The notes: generated from the letters alone by a model not told the origin. A DNA stretch of 37,985 nucleotides from Paenibacillus chondroitinus NBRC 15376 (GCF_004000765.1 NZ_BILW01000051.1:1-37985), one strand, 5' to 3'; shown: positions 29,602-37,985, counted from the stretch's first letter. Numbers and translations: made by a program.

Positions 29602-30910
29602 TTGGAATTTGATAATATTTTAGAAGCGCATTACCTCGAATATTGAGGTTAATGAAAGTATTCCTATATATAGTGGTGAATTTATCCTAATCATTAATGA
29701 TAAAGAAGAACATTCTTTTATAGGAGAAGTAAGTTTAAACTGGCTTCCTAGTCCGATGCTTAGATTAAGCGGAGCGTCAATTCATTATCATAGTGATGCT
29801 TTCCACAACTCAGACAATATGGAGCAGAACAAGGTTAAGATAAAAATCTCTGGTTATATTGTAGAAGATGTGGTTATAAGCGAAATTCGCCCTAGTGTAT
29901 CTGGAAGTATAAACATTAAAGGTGAAATATTATCCTCCACTTTGAAGGAGAAATCTAAAAAGGTTACTTACATAAAGTGTGGAATTACTAATTTGATTAA
30001 CACTTATGGTGGACAGATCGTTAAATATAAAGAAGGTGAGGTTCGAAACAGGTTCAAACTAAGTATTGACGGGTGGGATATCACTATTGACAAAAGACCA
30101 GATTATAGAGAAAAAAAGATTTATGAAACACTCAAAAGTACTGGTGGTTACGCAATAACACATCTTTGTCAAATTAGAAGAGAAGATAGACAAGCTTTTG
30201 GAACGAATGATATTTCAGATTTGGAAGAAGCAATGCATTGGGCACTTTCATTCGTTACAGGAAGACACATCGGGATTTGCTACCTTGAAGGTTTTCATGA
30301 TAACGGTGAAGTCGTCTGGAGGAAATATCAAACTCCTTCAATAGACAAATGGAGATATAGGAAGACTTGGTTTCCTAGAATGGATGAAAGGGCACTTTCC
30401 GAAATATTTCAGCTAATATATACCAAATTACAAGATGTATACTGGAAGAAAGTATTAACTAATGTATTTAGTTGGTATCTTGAATGCCATTCGGATGGAA
30501 TTATTGAAAATAAAATAGTTTCTAACCAAATTGCTTTAGAAACTTTGGCATGGAGTTATCTAGTTGAAGATAAGGGGATTCTACAAGAACAAGAGTATGG
30601 TAAGAAGAGAGCATCAGATATTTTTCGTTTATTTTTTCAACAATTTATTTTAAATACGACGATTCCAAGTGATTTTCCATATATAGAAGAAGTTCAAAAA
30701 CTAAAATATTATGATTCTGCGCATCTAATTACCGATTATAGAAACAATGTTGTTCACCCCAAAAAAAAGGTGATATTTCAACCATTACCGAATGATTTTA
30801 GCTTTTTTGTATTAAGATTAGGACTTCATTATTTTGAGCTAGGTCTTTTATTTATTATGGGGTATAAAGGGAGATATCTTAATCAACTCTATTTTGGTTG
30901 GGATGGATAA
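29602..30910 (+). pseudogene. HEPN-motif protein, frameshifted near its N-terminus
   Basis: A TTG at 29602 follows AAAGGAGGC by 8 nt. It reads MEFDNILEAHYLEY and then stops at TGA. One base out of frame the coding continues as NIEVNESIPIYSGEFILI into a long frame to 30910 (384 residues from the first ATG at 29756). So the gene was about 435 residues and has a frameshift near 29640. The C-terminal part has R-N-N-V-V-H (Arg329 and His334 of the 384-residue frame), the HEPN nuclease motif. The mid part (HLCQIRREDRQAFGTNDISD) is unrecognised. A sequence error is possible. Confidence 0.65.
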
Positions 30911-31059
30911 TATGAATTCGTACCGTGGAATGAGAGAAAGTTCCATGCTGAATAGAATACATTTCATATCGTCTTGTCCGTTATTTGTTATATTGAGAGC
31001 ATGCAATGATTATTAATTTGTAGGGTAGTAAAGATATTATAGATCGTTGGAGAAAAGAA

Positions 31060-32307
31060 ATGAAAGGGGATGTTAAGTTGAACTCATACCAAAAGTTATT
31101 TGCATTATTCCCTCAAGCAAAAAGTATTGCTCTTGCAGGAATCTATGGAATTAAACGTGACACACCAGAGTTCCAACTAAGTGAGTACATTTTCATAATG
31201 CCACGCAGAGAAGAGTTTGATGATCTTTACCATCCGAGACTGAATAAACGATTTAGAGTTCCTGAATATTTTTTGATAGCAATTTCTACAAGTAATCGTT
31301 ATGCAATGTCTTTAAAAAAAATAGAAAGTTTAGACGATGTGCTGGGTTCTATTTCAATTGCTCACCAAGCCTTATGCATATTTCATAGTGCACCTTATGC
31401 CTTAGGACAGATTGAAGGTTTTTTGCAAGATAGTATGGGTAGCTATGGATTATCAGATCCCGAAATTGCAGGTAGAAACTCAGAATTTAACGACTCTTTA
31501 TTTAAACAGGATGCAATGTTCCATCCTTTCGACTACACTTTCATACAGGATATTAGATATGACAAGGACTTGGTTGGCTTTTTTGCTAAGTTGGCAAATG
31601 CTTATGTCATTACAAAAGAAAAGAGATGGTTGCTCTCTGCGAAGATGTATACATCAGGTGTTAACCATCAATATGCAGAAGATGCAATACTCGATTTTGC
31701 TGTTGCTCTCGAGAGTCTACTTGCACTTGATAAAGAGCAAATAAACTTTAAACTACGGCTATACCTTGCTTTATTGGTAGGAGATACCTTTAATGAACGC
31801 CAGCAAATATATAATGATATTAAAGTTTTTTATGGTCTTAGAAGTAAGTTAGTACATGGGGACACATTATCTATATCAGATGAACATATTAAGATGATCT
31901 CAAGGGTTGGGAATTATGTAAGTAGAGCATTAATAAGAACGTGTGAAAAGAAGATCAAGGAAGAAGTATTACATGACCTTGAGTTTATGTCATTGTTAGG
32001 CGCACCAAGACTCACCAAAGAAAAAACTGACTTGGTAATTACCGAACAAGAAATCTTGAACATCATTATAGAGCATCATGGGATAACTGAGTTCTTATCA
32101 TACGAAGCTTTCTTAACTGAAGAAAAAGAGCCTGACAATGATTACACTGAATTAATGATTAAGATCACATTTCCAAATGAGGAATCGGAATTATTTCATG
32201 CTACATATTATAAAGGGTTACACAAAGCTTTGGAAAATTGTACTAGGTATAGTTCATGGATTAGCAAAGATAGCGAGCATGGTTTTTTCTACAACATAAC
32301 CTTTTAG
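31060..32307 (+). CDS. ApeA-like HEPN-domain protein
   Basis: 415 residues; GGAGAAA lies 7 nt before the ATG. The N-terminal half is unknown. Residues about 210-285 are all-helical: DFAVALESLLALD, then KVFYGLRSKLVHGDTL with Arg261 and His266 as the R-x4-H pair of HEPN ribonucleases. The residues resemble ApeA-like HEPN proteins, a group with known phage defence members. No toxin-antitoxin partner is visible. The two adjacent HEPN genes probably act in related ways. Confidence 0.7.
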   Translation: MKGDVKLNSYQKLFALFPQAKSIALAGIYGIKRDTPEFQLSEYIFIMPRREEFDDLYHPRLNKRFRVPEYFLIAISTSNRYAMSLKKIESLDDVLGSISIAHQALCIFHSAPYALGQIEGFLQDSMGSYGLSDPEIAGRNSEFNDSLFKQDAMFHPFDYTFIQDIRYDKDLVGFFAKLANAYVITKEKRWLLSAKMYTSGVNHQYAEDAILDFAVALESLLALDKEQINFKLRLYLALLVGDTFNERQQIYNDIKVFYGLRSKLVHGDTLSISDEHIKMISRVGNYVSRALIRTCEKKIKEEVLHDLEFMSLLGAPRLTKEKTDLVITEQEILNIIIEHHGITEFLSYEAFLTEEKEPDNDYTELMIKITFPNEESELFHATYYKGLHKALENCTRYSSWISKDSEHGFFYNITF

Positions 32308-32479
32308 TATGGAAGGTTCATTGGGAGGCAAGCTACTACGGGGTAATAGTATTAAGAAATTGGATGTTTTGATTTTGAGGCAAACGAATATTGAATAAAA
32401 GCAGATACCACATGCATATTAATAGTAGATTTCTGTGCGTAATTAAATGAAAGAGAAGTTTGATTTGAATTCAGAAGTC

Positions 32480-32509
32480 AAAGCTGCTGCTATAATGCGC
32501 GGCTTTTTT
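32480..32509 (+). terminator. Terminator between HEPN and GIY-YIG genes
   Basis: AAAGCTGC pairs with GCGGCTTT (one G-T wobble), followed by a T-run. Confidence 0.6.
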
Positions 32510-32538
32510 CTTGTAATGAAGGGAATGACAAGATATAG

Positions 32539-32997
32539 ATGTTTAATAGTATTGATTCACTTGAAGGTATTATTACGGAAGTTGAAGAGGAACTACTAAG
32601 TGCTAAGCGTTATAAACTGTATTCTGATAATTGGACTAAAGAATTACCTTCTCTAGGAGGAGTGTACATAATACGAAATGAGGAGCAAGTCGTTTATGTA
32701 GGTGAGACCGCTAATATTAAAGATAGAATGCACAAAGATATGAGGAACACTCAGAACCACACTATTAGGAGAAACATCGGCAAATATCATTTTAGTGAGC
32801 AAACAGAGTATTATCCTGCCAGTTCGAAAAAGAAGTTTGCATCAAGTATTGAAGAGTTAGTAGATCAACACTGCAAAAATAATTTAACTGTATCGGCAGT
32901 TGTTGTTTATGTAGGAAGACTTGAGGTTGAAGAGTTTTTAATTATCAAATATGAACCAATTTACAACAGTAAATCAAACGGAAGATCACTAAAGTAA
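32539..32997 (+). CDS. GIY-YIG nuclease-like protein
   Basis: 152 residues. GGVYIIRNEEQVVYVGETAN carries the GIY...YIG pair as GVY...YVG, followed by an Arg region (KDRMHKDM). The end (LEVEEFLIIKYEPIYNSK) has the family Glu and Pro-x-Tyr-Asn. It could cut DNA or be an inactive binder; the GIY-YIG fold serves repair, homing and restriction enzymes. No restriction methylase is nearby. Separate transcript from the HEPN gene. Confidence 0.75.
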   Translation: MFNSIDSLEGIITEVEEELLSAKRYKLYSDNWTKELPSLGGVYIIRNEEQVVYVGETANIKDRMHKDMRNTQNHTIRRNIGKYHFSEQTEYYPASSKKKFASSIEELVDQHCKNNLTVSAVVVYVGRLEVEEFLIIKYEPIYNSKSNGRSLK

Positions 32998-33342
32998 AAG
33001 AGTGGTTTTAAAAGGGAAAGTCTTATGATTACACTCAATGAAGTAGTATTATCAATTAGTTGGGTCTATAGTGAACAAGGATAATAAAGAGCTATTTAAG
33101 TTGAGGCTGAAGAGATTTCACTCCTGATACGGATTGACAATTTTAACGAAGAAAAATGACCCTATAGAACTTACTTTTAAGGGAGTCACCTCACGTTTGA
33201 GAAGAAGCGCAATAAGAGGATTTGTTAGTACTAATAATCCATTTTTTGACCGGAAAACTCTAAATTCCTATGCGAGCAAGAGTAAATGTAAAATAAAAAT
33301 AATTTTCCGCCTGAATGAGTTGATCTAAATGAGAACTTTGCT
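32998..33342. other. Gap left of the island edge, possible remnants
   Basis: A 19-codon frame (ATG 33025, MITLNEVVLSISWVYSEQG) with a usable ribosome site, and a 64-codon frame from 33134 without one, are the only candidates. Neither is recognised. This AT-rich strip ends at the GC-rich truncated gene and may be what is left of deleted genes. Confidence 0.3.
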
Positions 33343-34086
33343 CTATGCGCTTATGCATGTGGGTGATTCAAAAGGCATGTCTCCCCGGTGGGAGATGACA
33401 GCCTTTCCTTTGGCGTTCCACACGGAAAGTGTCACGTCGCGCAAAGAAAGCCCCTGCAGCTCGCGGCTGCGGATCCAGGCCTCCTTCGAGGTCAGCGGGA
33501 CCTCGGTTGGAAACAGCTGCGTGATCGTATGCCCGCCGGCTTCCGCCCACGCATATCCGTCTCCTGTGGAGCCGGTATGCGGCACGGAGCATCCGCCCGA
33601 GGCGATGATGACAGCGCGGCTGTCCATTTTCTCGCCGGAGTGGAGCTGGACGCCTTGGACGCTGCCGTCCTGGAACAGGACCCTTTTGACCGGACTGTTC
33701 GTCCGGATCTCCACACCCTGCTTGCGAACTTGGCCGATCAACGCGTCTACGACGGTTTTGGCCTTGTCGCTGACGGGAAACATACGCCCGTTATCCTCTT
33801 CTTTCAGACGAATCCCGAGATTTTCAAAAAACTCGATAATGTGCTTGTTGCCGAACTGCGTCAAAGCACTATATAGGAAGCGCCCGTTGCCCGGGATATG
33901 CTGAATAAGCTCATCCATGTCTTTGTTATTCGTAACGTTGCACCTGCCGCCTCCGGAGATGCCAAGCTTGCGGCCGAGCTTATCCCCTTTGTCGAGGAGG
34001 AGAACCTTGGCGCCTTGGCGGCTTGCGGCAATACTGGCCATCAGGCCAGCCGAGCCTCCGCCGATGACAATGACATCATACTTCAT
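33343..34086 (-). pseudogene. BaiN/YhiN-type flavoprotein, C-terminally truncated
   Basis: 247 residues. The N-terminus MKYDVIVIGGGSAGLMASIA is the FAD-binding Rossmann start, followed by LGISGGGRCNVTNN and the later IIASGGCSVPHTGSTGDGYA, all typical of HI0933-like flavoproteins (about 420 residues). Homology stops at HRGDMPF; the last residues ESPTCISA come from the AT-rich side. The C-terminal third or more is missing, so it is probably inactive. GC content is clearly higher than to its left. Confidence 0.85.
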
Positions 34087-34145
34087 ACGATACCTCTAGT
34101 TCATTTTTGAAAAATTGTATCACGTTTTCGTTCTTACTAACAACC

Positions 34146-34229
34146 TGTGGATAACTTGTTGATAAAATAACCAACCTTGTGGGTAAACCATCCGAAATAT
34201 GTGGATAATGTGCGCAAGTTTGTGGATAA
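34146..34229 (+). repeat. Five phased DnaA-box-like sites
   Basis: TGTGGATAA occurs at 34146, 34200 and 34221, with one-mismatch copies TGTTGATAA at 34157 and TGTGGGTAA at 34178. All face the same way; start-to-start distances are 11, 21, 22 and 21 bp, close to one or two helix turns. TGTGGATAA is the complement of TTATCCACA, the high-affinity DnaA box. Located between the truncated flavoprotein gene and apbE, not at an origin. Confidence 0.75.
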
Positions 34230-34242
34230 AGCATCCAAAGTC

Positions 34243-35124
34243 TTAAGATACCTTATCCTGAAAGTGATAATGGTCGATTCGCATATCCAGCCATCTTCGT
34301 TGGAGAGAGGCTTTTTTCCCGAAATAGTGAAGCTCCTGTTCCGCGGTAATCACAACCGCTTCACACACGGAGGTGCGCTTGGCCAGCAGCGCCAGCCCTT
34401 CATGAACACCAAGTCTTGCAAGCGTCCTGGCCCATACTTGGCACTCCACAAGATCTTCACCGGCAACTGTGCACTGTACGACATCATGGACCGAGCCGGC
34501 ACTCGGATCTTCGAATTGGCTGTATGTCGATAGGGAACCTTCAGGTAAAGCGATCGCACCTAGCTTGGTGTTGGCTTGCCAGGGGTTCTGAATGCCGATA
34601 ATCCAAGGATCAATACCCAGCGAGCTTCGACCCCATACCGTGATTTCTCCTCCGGCGAGGATTAACCCTTGCTCCAGGGAAAGCTGTTTCTGCATATATT
34701 CAGCTAATCGTTTGACTGCCCAACTCTGCTCCAGCCCTCTCAAATGAATGTTGGCATTATGGGGGAGCTTAATCGATTTCATAGAGGGATCTACTTCCCA
34801 TTCCAAAAGGGAAGCAGCCTGCGCACCTTCGGCATGAAGTGGATTATAATAGCCATCGGTTACAGCTTGGTACATTTCGGCTAAAAACAGTACCTCTAGC
34901 ATGGTGTTGGAAACCATACAATTTTCCCCGGCTAATGTATTTAATAGAGAAATTTCACTGTCGGCAAGAGCCGGGCTGAAACGTTTGTCGACATTGCGAA
35001 ACCAATCATCGGTTAATTGCGTTATGAGCGTGCGCTCTTTATCTTCACAGCGGAGCAATAATTCGATCTCAGCCTTGAGCGATTGGAAATGGAACGAATG
35101 GAAGGAAGGGGCAAATGGCTCCAT
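34243..35124 (-). CDS. apbE: ApbE-like FAD:protein FMN transferase
   Basis: 293 residues. LAGGEITVWGRSSLGIDPW corresponds to the GG(D/N)...G(x)DPW segment of ApbE and IGIQNP follows it; VQCTVAGEDLVECQVWARTL matches the C-terminal region near the metal site. The match is diverged (GGE instead of GGN, no clear AD-A-T motif), so transferase activity is less certain. The family attaches FMN to threonine of membrane flavoproteins. AGAGGAAA lies before the ATG. Confidence 0.75.
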   Translation of the reverse strand: MEPFAPSFHSFHFQSLKAEIELLLRCEDKERTLITQLTDDWFRNVDKRFSPALADSEISLLNTLAGENCMVSNTMLEVLFLAEMYQAVTDGYYNPLHAEGAQAASLLEWEVDPSMKSIKLPHNANIHLRGLEQSWAVKRLAEYMQKQLSLEQGLILAGGEITVWGRSSLGIDPWIIGIQNPWQANTKLGAIALPEGSLSTYSQFEDPSAGSVHDVVQCTVAGEDLVECQVWARTLARLGVHEGLALLAKRTSVCEAVVITAEQELHYFGKKASLQRRWLDMRIDHYHFQDKVS

Positions 35125-35236
35125 AAGTGTTTCCTCTTTTCTTTGGTGTCCTTATGATGTTGGTCTAATTATAGAAGCATTACCTGAGATTCAATTGATA
35201 GTTAGCTGAAAAATGACTGAAAAGTGATAGAATTCA

Positions 35237-35270
35237 GCAACCTTTCAGCTTTTGCTCAGGTTGCTTTTAG
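35237..35270 (+). terminator. Hairpin upstream of the response regulator
   Basis: AGCAACCT and AGGTTGCT pair over 8 bp around a 14-nt loop, followed by TTTTAGG. It lies between divergent genes, so could be a leader attenuator or an old terminator. Confidence 0.5.
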
Positions 35271-35348
35271 GCAGGATATGGGATACTGACTATAGAAAAT
35301 GTCTGTAAGAGTGTGTTGTATCGAATTGAACCCGGGAGGAACGACCCC

Positions 35349-36032
35349 ATGCGCCAGTTAAAAGGAATCAAAATTCTGCTCGTAGATGACGAGCCTCACA
35401 TTTTGGAATTTTTAGAATTAGGCCTGACGAATGAAGGCTTTGAGGTGATGACCGCAACGGATGGACTATCCGCCATCACGACATGCAATAAGTTTCAGCC
35501 GCATATTGCGATTCTGGATGTGATGATGCCGGGAATGGACGGCTTCGAGGTTTGCCGTATGATCAAAAAGACGGAAAACATCGCCGTCATCATGCTGACA
35601 GCCAAGGACGAAATCGATGACCGGGTGAAGGGGCTTACGATCGGCGCGGACGATTATATGGTCAAACCGTTCAGCTTTGAAGAGCTGCTTGCCCGCATCT
35701 ATGCGCGGATACGCAATCATTTTCCGAACCTGTTCGGCGAGGTTGTGATTGGACCGCTTCGCATGGATGACCGTCGGAAAGAGATTAGCCTGCATGACAG
35801 AGTACTGGAGTTATCCCCAACCGAGTATGAGCTGCTCAAATTTATGGCGATTAATCATGGACTTGTGCTCAGTAAATCGATGATTCTCGATAAAGTTTGG
35901 GGATATGATTTCGGAGGCGAAGAGAATATCGTGGAGGTGTACATTCGGTCCTTGCGCGATAAGCTGAACGATAAGGAACATAAGCTGATTCGCACGATTC
36001 GCGGAGCCGGCTACCGGATGGATTTGACATGA
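35349..36032 (+). CDS. OmpR-family response regulator
   Basis: 227 residues from ATG 35349 (GGGAGGA upstream); the longer frame lacks a ribosome site. The receiver has LLVDDEPH at the start and phospho-Asp57 in ILDVMMPG, plus MLTAKDE. The C-terminal winged helix has LELSPTEYELLKFM and VEVYIRSLRDKL, the OmpR/PhoB type. Acts as a transcription regulator controlled by the kinase encoded next, whose start overlaps its stop. Confidence 0.95.
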   Translation: MRQLKGIKILLVDDEPHILEFLELGLTNEGFEVMTATDGLSAITTCNKFQPHIAILDVMMPGMDGFEVCRMIKKTENIAVIMLTAKDEIDDRVKGLTIGADDYMVKPFSFEELLARIYARIRNHFPNLFGEVVIGPLRMDDRRKEISLHDRVLELSPTEYELLKFMAINHGLVLSKSMILDKVWGYDFGGEENIVEVYIRSLRDKLNDKEHKLIRTIRGAGYRMDLT

Positions 36033-37552
36033 AAAGGAAGGGCCGGTTTGCCGATCTTTTTGTAACGGGCTCTCTGAAATTTCAACTGCTTTCTAGAACT
36101 TTATTAGTGCTATCCGTACTGCTGCTGCTCATTGGCGTGTTTCAATATGTCGTTATGCAGCGGTTCATGTATCAAAATAAAGCGGAGACCATCCGCAATC
36201 AGCTTGCTGCACTGCCTCCGAATATGCTGCGTTTGGGAATGGGAGCTGGAGACGGGCAGCCCCCCGTATTTCCTTCAAACCGCGAGAACCGGCCTGGTTT
36301 CGCTGGTGAGCAGGAGCGGATTTTCGTATCGGAGTTATCCATTGCTTTTATTGATGAAAAAGGAAATTATAAGCTGATCTCCTCCCCTTATGAGCAGCCA
36401 GCTCCACAGCTAAGCCAAGAGGAGTATCTGAGTCTTCTGGCAAAGAAGAAAATGAAGCTGGAGCATCGCATCGTCAAAGATGAGAAGGGCAATGATCAGC
36501 TTGTGGTTTTTCATCAGATTGGCGGAGAGCCTGAACGATCCCGGGGCGGACCCGGCGGGCCAGGTTTCCAGGGCATTATTCAAGCCAGCACCAGTGTTGC
36601 ACCGCTTCGGGATGTGTTGGTTCAGCAGTTGCTTACTTTTATCTTTCTATCCTTGTTAGCGATGGTGTTCGGTCTTCTGGGCTTCCTTCCCGTCTTGCGC
36701 CGAACGCTGGTTCCGCTCTCGAATATGGTGGATACGGTGAAGCAAATTGATGCAGGTAACCTGAACGAACGATTCCCCGCGCATCAAGGACAGGTGGAAA
36801 TCGATCGTCTGGCCACCTCATTTAATGGGATGCTGGAACGGTTGGAGATATCTTTCGAGGCGGAAAAAGAAGCCAAAGAGCAGATGCGCCGTTTTGCAGC
36901 GGATGCTTCGCATGAGCTTCGCACACCGCTCACGTCCATACACGGCTTCCTGGAGGTGCTGCTTCGCGGAGCATATCAACAGCCGGAGCCATTGCTGAAA
37001 GCATTAAAAAGCATGCATGGCGAATCCGTAAGAATTAACAAACTTGTCGAGGACCTCCTTATGCTGGCGCGGCTTGACCGTTCTCCTTCTTTTCAGAAGA
37101 CGGAAGGCGTACTGGATGAGATGCTGCATGAGATGGAACCGCAGCTGCGTCTACTGGCAGGAGACAGGATGGTGACCTTCCACCTGGCTCCCCAGACCCG
37201 GTATCTGTATGATCCGGATAAAATCAAGCAGGTTGTACTCAACCTGTTCCACAATGCCGTTCAGCATACGCACCCGCTGACAGGGGAGGTCGGGCTCACG
37301 CTAGCCCAAACGCCATCTGGCGTGGAGATTGCGATCCATGACAATGGAGAGGGGATTGCCCCCGAGCACCTTCCTCATCTGTTTGACCGGTTTTACCGCA
37401 TCGACACCTCACGGGCAAGACGGAGCGGAGGCGCCGGTCTGGGCTTATCGATCACACATGCTATTGTCCAGCTTCACGGCGGACTGATTGAAGTGCATAG
37501 TATCGTGGGAGTGGGAACAACCTTTAAGGTGATTCTTCCTGCGGTGAAATAA
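36029..37552 (+). CDS. Membrane sensor histidine kinase
   Basis: 507 residues. Helix 1 near residues 20-45, an extracytoplasmic region of about 150 residues that is rich in Pro, Gly and Arg near its end, helix 2 near 195-215, a HAMP segment, then the kinase core: His295 in ASHELRTPLTS, N-box with Asn405/Asn409 in NLFHNAVQHT, DNGEGI, and RSGGAGLGLSI. Orthodox partner of the regulator upstream (4-nt overlap). The signal is unknown. A terminator follows. Confidence 0.95.
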   Translation: MKRKGRFADLFVTGSLKFQLLSRTLLVLSVLLLLIGVFQYVVMQRFMYQNKAETIRNQLAALPPNMLRLGMGAGDGQPPVFPSNRENRPGFAGEQERIFVSELSIAFIDEKGNYKLISSPYEQPAPQLSQEEYLSLLAKKKMKLEHRIVKDEKGNDQLVVFHQIGGEPERSRGGPGGPGFQGIIQASTSVAPLRDVLVQQLLTFIFLSLLAMVFGLLGFLPVLRRTLVPLSNMVDTVKQIDAGNLNERFPAHQGQVEIDRLATSFNGMLERLEISFEAEKEAKEQMRRFAADASHELRTPLTSIHGFLEVLLRGAYQQPEPLLKALKSMHGESVRINKLVEDLLMLARLDRSPSFQKTEGVLDEMLHEMEPQLRLLAGDRMVTFHLAPQTRYLYDPDKIKQVVLNLFHNAVQHTHPLTGEVGLTLAQTPSGVEIAIHDNGEGIAPEHLPHLFDRFYRIDTSRARRSGGAGLGLSITHAIVQLHGGLIEVHSIVGVGTTFKVILPAVK

Positions 37553-37558
37553 AAAGAT

Positions 37559-37590
37559 CCTATCTCGGCTGATGCCGGGATAGGTTTTTT
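37559..37590 (+). terminator. Terminator of the two-component operon
   Basis: CCTATCTCGGC-TGAT-GCCGGGATAGG followed by six T residues; 11-bp stem with one mismatch. Confidence 0.9.
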
Positions 37591-37648
37591 GTTGTTTCGA
37601 GGGGCATTACACGGGTACGCTCTCGCGATTATACGGTAGATACGTTTT

Positions 37649-37832
37649 TAACGGACTCAGCAGCCGTTATTATGCCTTTTTGAGTGGATTTGGGAAGCTA
37701 ACGGACTGAGGAGCCGTTATCTATTGGTTTGCAGCTGATTAAAGGCCATTTCATGGCGATTAGCGGCAAGTGAGTCCGTTAGAATCGAATCCAATTCCAA
37801 AAGCGGCAAATAGCGTCATCTGAGTCCGTTAG
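37649..37832. repeat. Family of inverted intergenic repeats
   Basis: TAACGGACTCAGCAGCCGTTA (37649-37669) and TAACGGACTGAGGAGCCGTTA (37699-37719) each form a short hairpin. Two inverted relatives end TGAGTCCGTTAG at about 37760-37782 and 37801-37832, each starting from (T/A)AGCGGC. Such TAACGGACT elements look like dispersed repeats of Paenibacillus-type genomes; this is recollection, not a search. Confidence 0.7.
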
Positions 37833-37900
37833 CACAGAGGAATGCTCAAATGCACCTAACAAAGTGGTGAGCTGATGGTTGTAGTAACATGAACACTCCA

Positions 37901-37985
37901 ATAGTAGTTAACTAGTTAAAGTACCTGAACCCCACCGATAGTAGTTAACTAGTTAAAGTACCTGAACCCCACCGATAGTAGCTAA
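37901..37985. repeat. 37-bp tandem direct repeat at the window edge
   Basis: Two identical 37-bp units (37901-37937, 37938-37974) and the start of a third with one change (ATAGTAGCTAA). Each unit contains the 12-bp palindrome TTAACTAGTTAA. The array runs off the end of the window, so the copy number is unknown. No spacers, hence not CRISPR. Confidence 0.85.

Noticed and set aside
29216..33342. Mobile element carrying the HEPN region
   Set aside because: No integrase, transposase or terminal repeats could be seen, so only an inserted or rearranged region is supported.
33368..33876. Several open frames on both strands in the GC-rich flavoprotein region
   Set aside because: They are frames opposite or out of phase with the flavoprotein, common in GC-rich coding DNA.
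37901..37985. CRISPR array
   Set aside because: Units are directly adjacent without spacers, and no cas genes are present.

Overview
The window looks like chromosomal DNA of a Bacillales firmicute, most probably Paenibacillus or a close relative. The evidence is strong AGGAGG ribosome sites, frequent TTG/GTG starts, Bacillus-type gene families (yrk sulfur genes, thioredoxin-type ArsC, YolD/UvrX, YoqV-like ligase) and inverted intergenic repeats at the right end. Genus is an inference. About 1-33.36 kb is AT-rich accessory DNA. From about 33.37 kb to the end the DNA is clearly GC-richer and looks like older chromosome. The break cuts through a BaiN/YhiN-type flavoprotein gene, whose C-terminal part is missing.

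Layout. (1) 0.1-4.6 kb: a VIT1/CCC1 metal transporter, a cytochrome bd oxidase operon (cydA-cydB plus an unlisted 44-residue CydS-like gene), and small DUF2512 and DUF2892 membrane proteins. (2) 4.8-11.4 kb: a large sulfane-sulfur operon resembling Bacillus subtilis yrkEFHIJ, with a TauE/SafE exporter, rhodanese-persulfide dioxygenase, rhodaneses, TusA proteins, four DsrE-like proteins and the persulfide sensor CstR (Cys31/Cys60). Three 18-bp ATACCC-N4-GGGTAT palindromes mark CstR control, one just after a good sigma-A promoter. Two members have lost their reactive cysteine. (3) 11.4-14.7 kb: small membrane and unknown genes, an Lgt paralog, a ferritin-like protein and remnants of a LysR gene. 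(4) 14.8-18.4 kb: a leftward arsenic operon, arsC2-arsR-arsB-arsC-arsI-phosphatase. (5) 18.5-23.3 kb: a RES-domain protein, then a second, rightward arsenic operon: arsR2, a 60-residue protein ending in CCAPVCC, an ArsO-like flavin monooxygenase with its own Cys-pair tail, and an MFS transporter. ATCAA-N6-TTGAT operators flank arsR2. (6) 23.9-25.5 kb: a secreted beta-rich protein and a lipoprotein. (7) 25.6-29.4 kb: DNA repair genes: an ATP-dependent ligase with two small partners, and a LexA-boxed cassette with an unknown gene, a Y-family polymerase and YolD. (8) 29.6-33.0 kb: two HEPN-motif proteins (the first frameshifted) and a GIY-YIG protein, a defence-like set. (9) 33.4-38 kb: truncated flavoprotein, five helically phased DnaA-box-like sites, an ApbE-like protein, a response regulator/histidine kinase pair, and intergenic and 37-bp tandem repeats.

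Taken together the accessory part deals with reactive sulfur, arsenic, DNA damage and possibly phage. No integrase, transposase, tRNA, rRNA or CRISPR array was found. The best candidates for something new are the cysteine-tail peptide with the ArsO module, the cysteine-less sulfur-relay paralogs, the HEPN/GIY-YIG cluster and the phased DnaA-box array.
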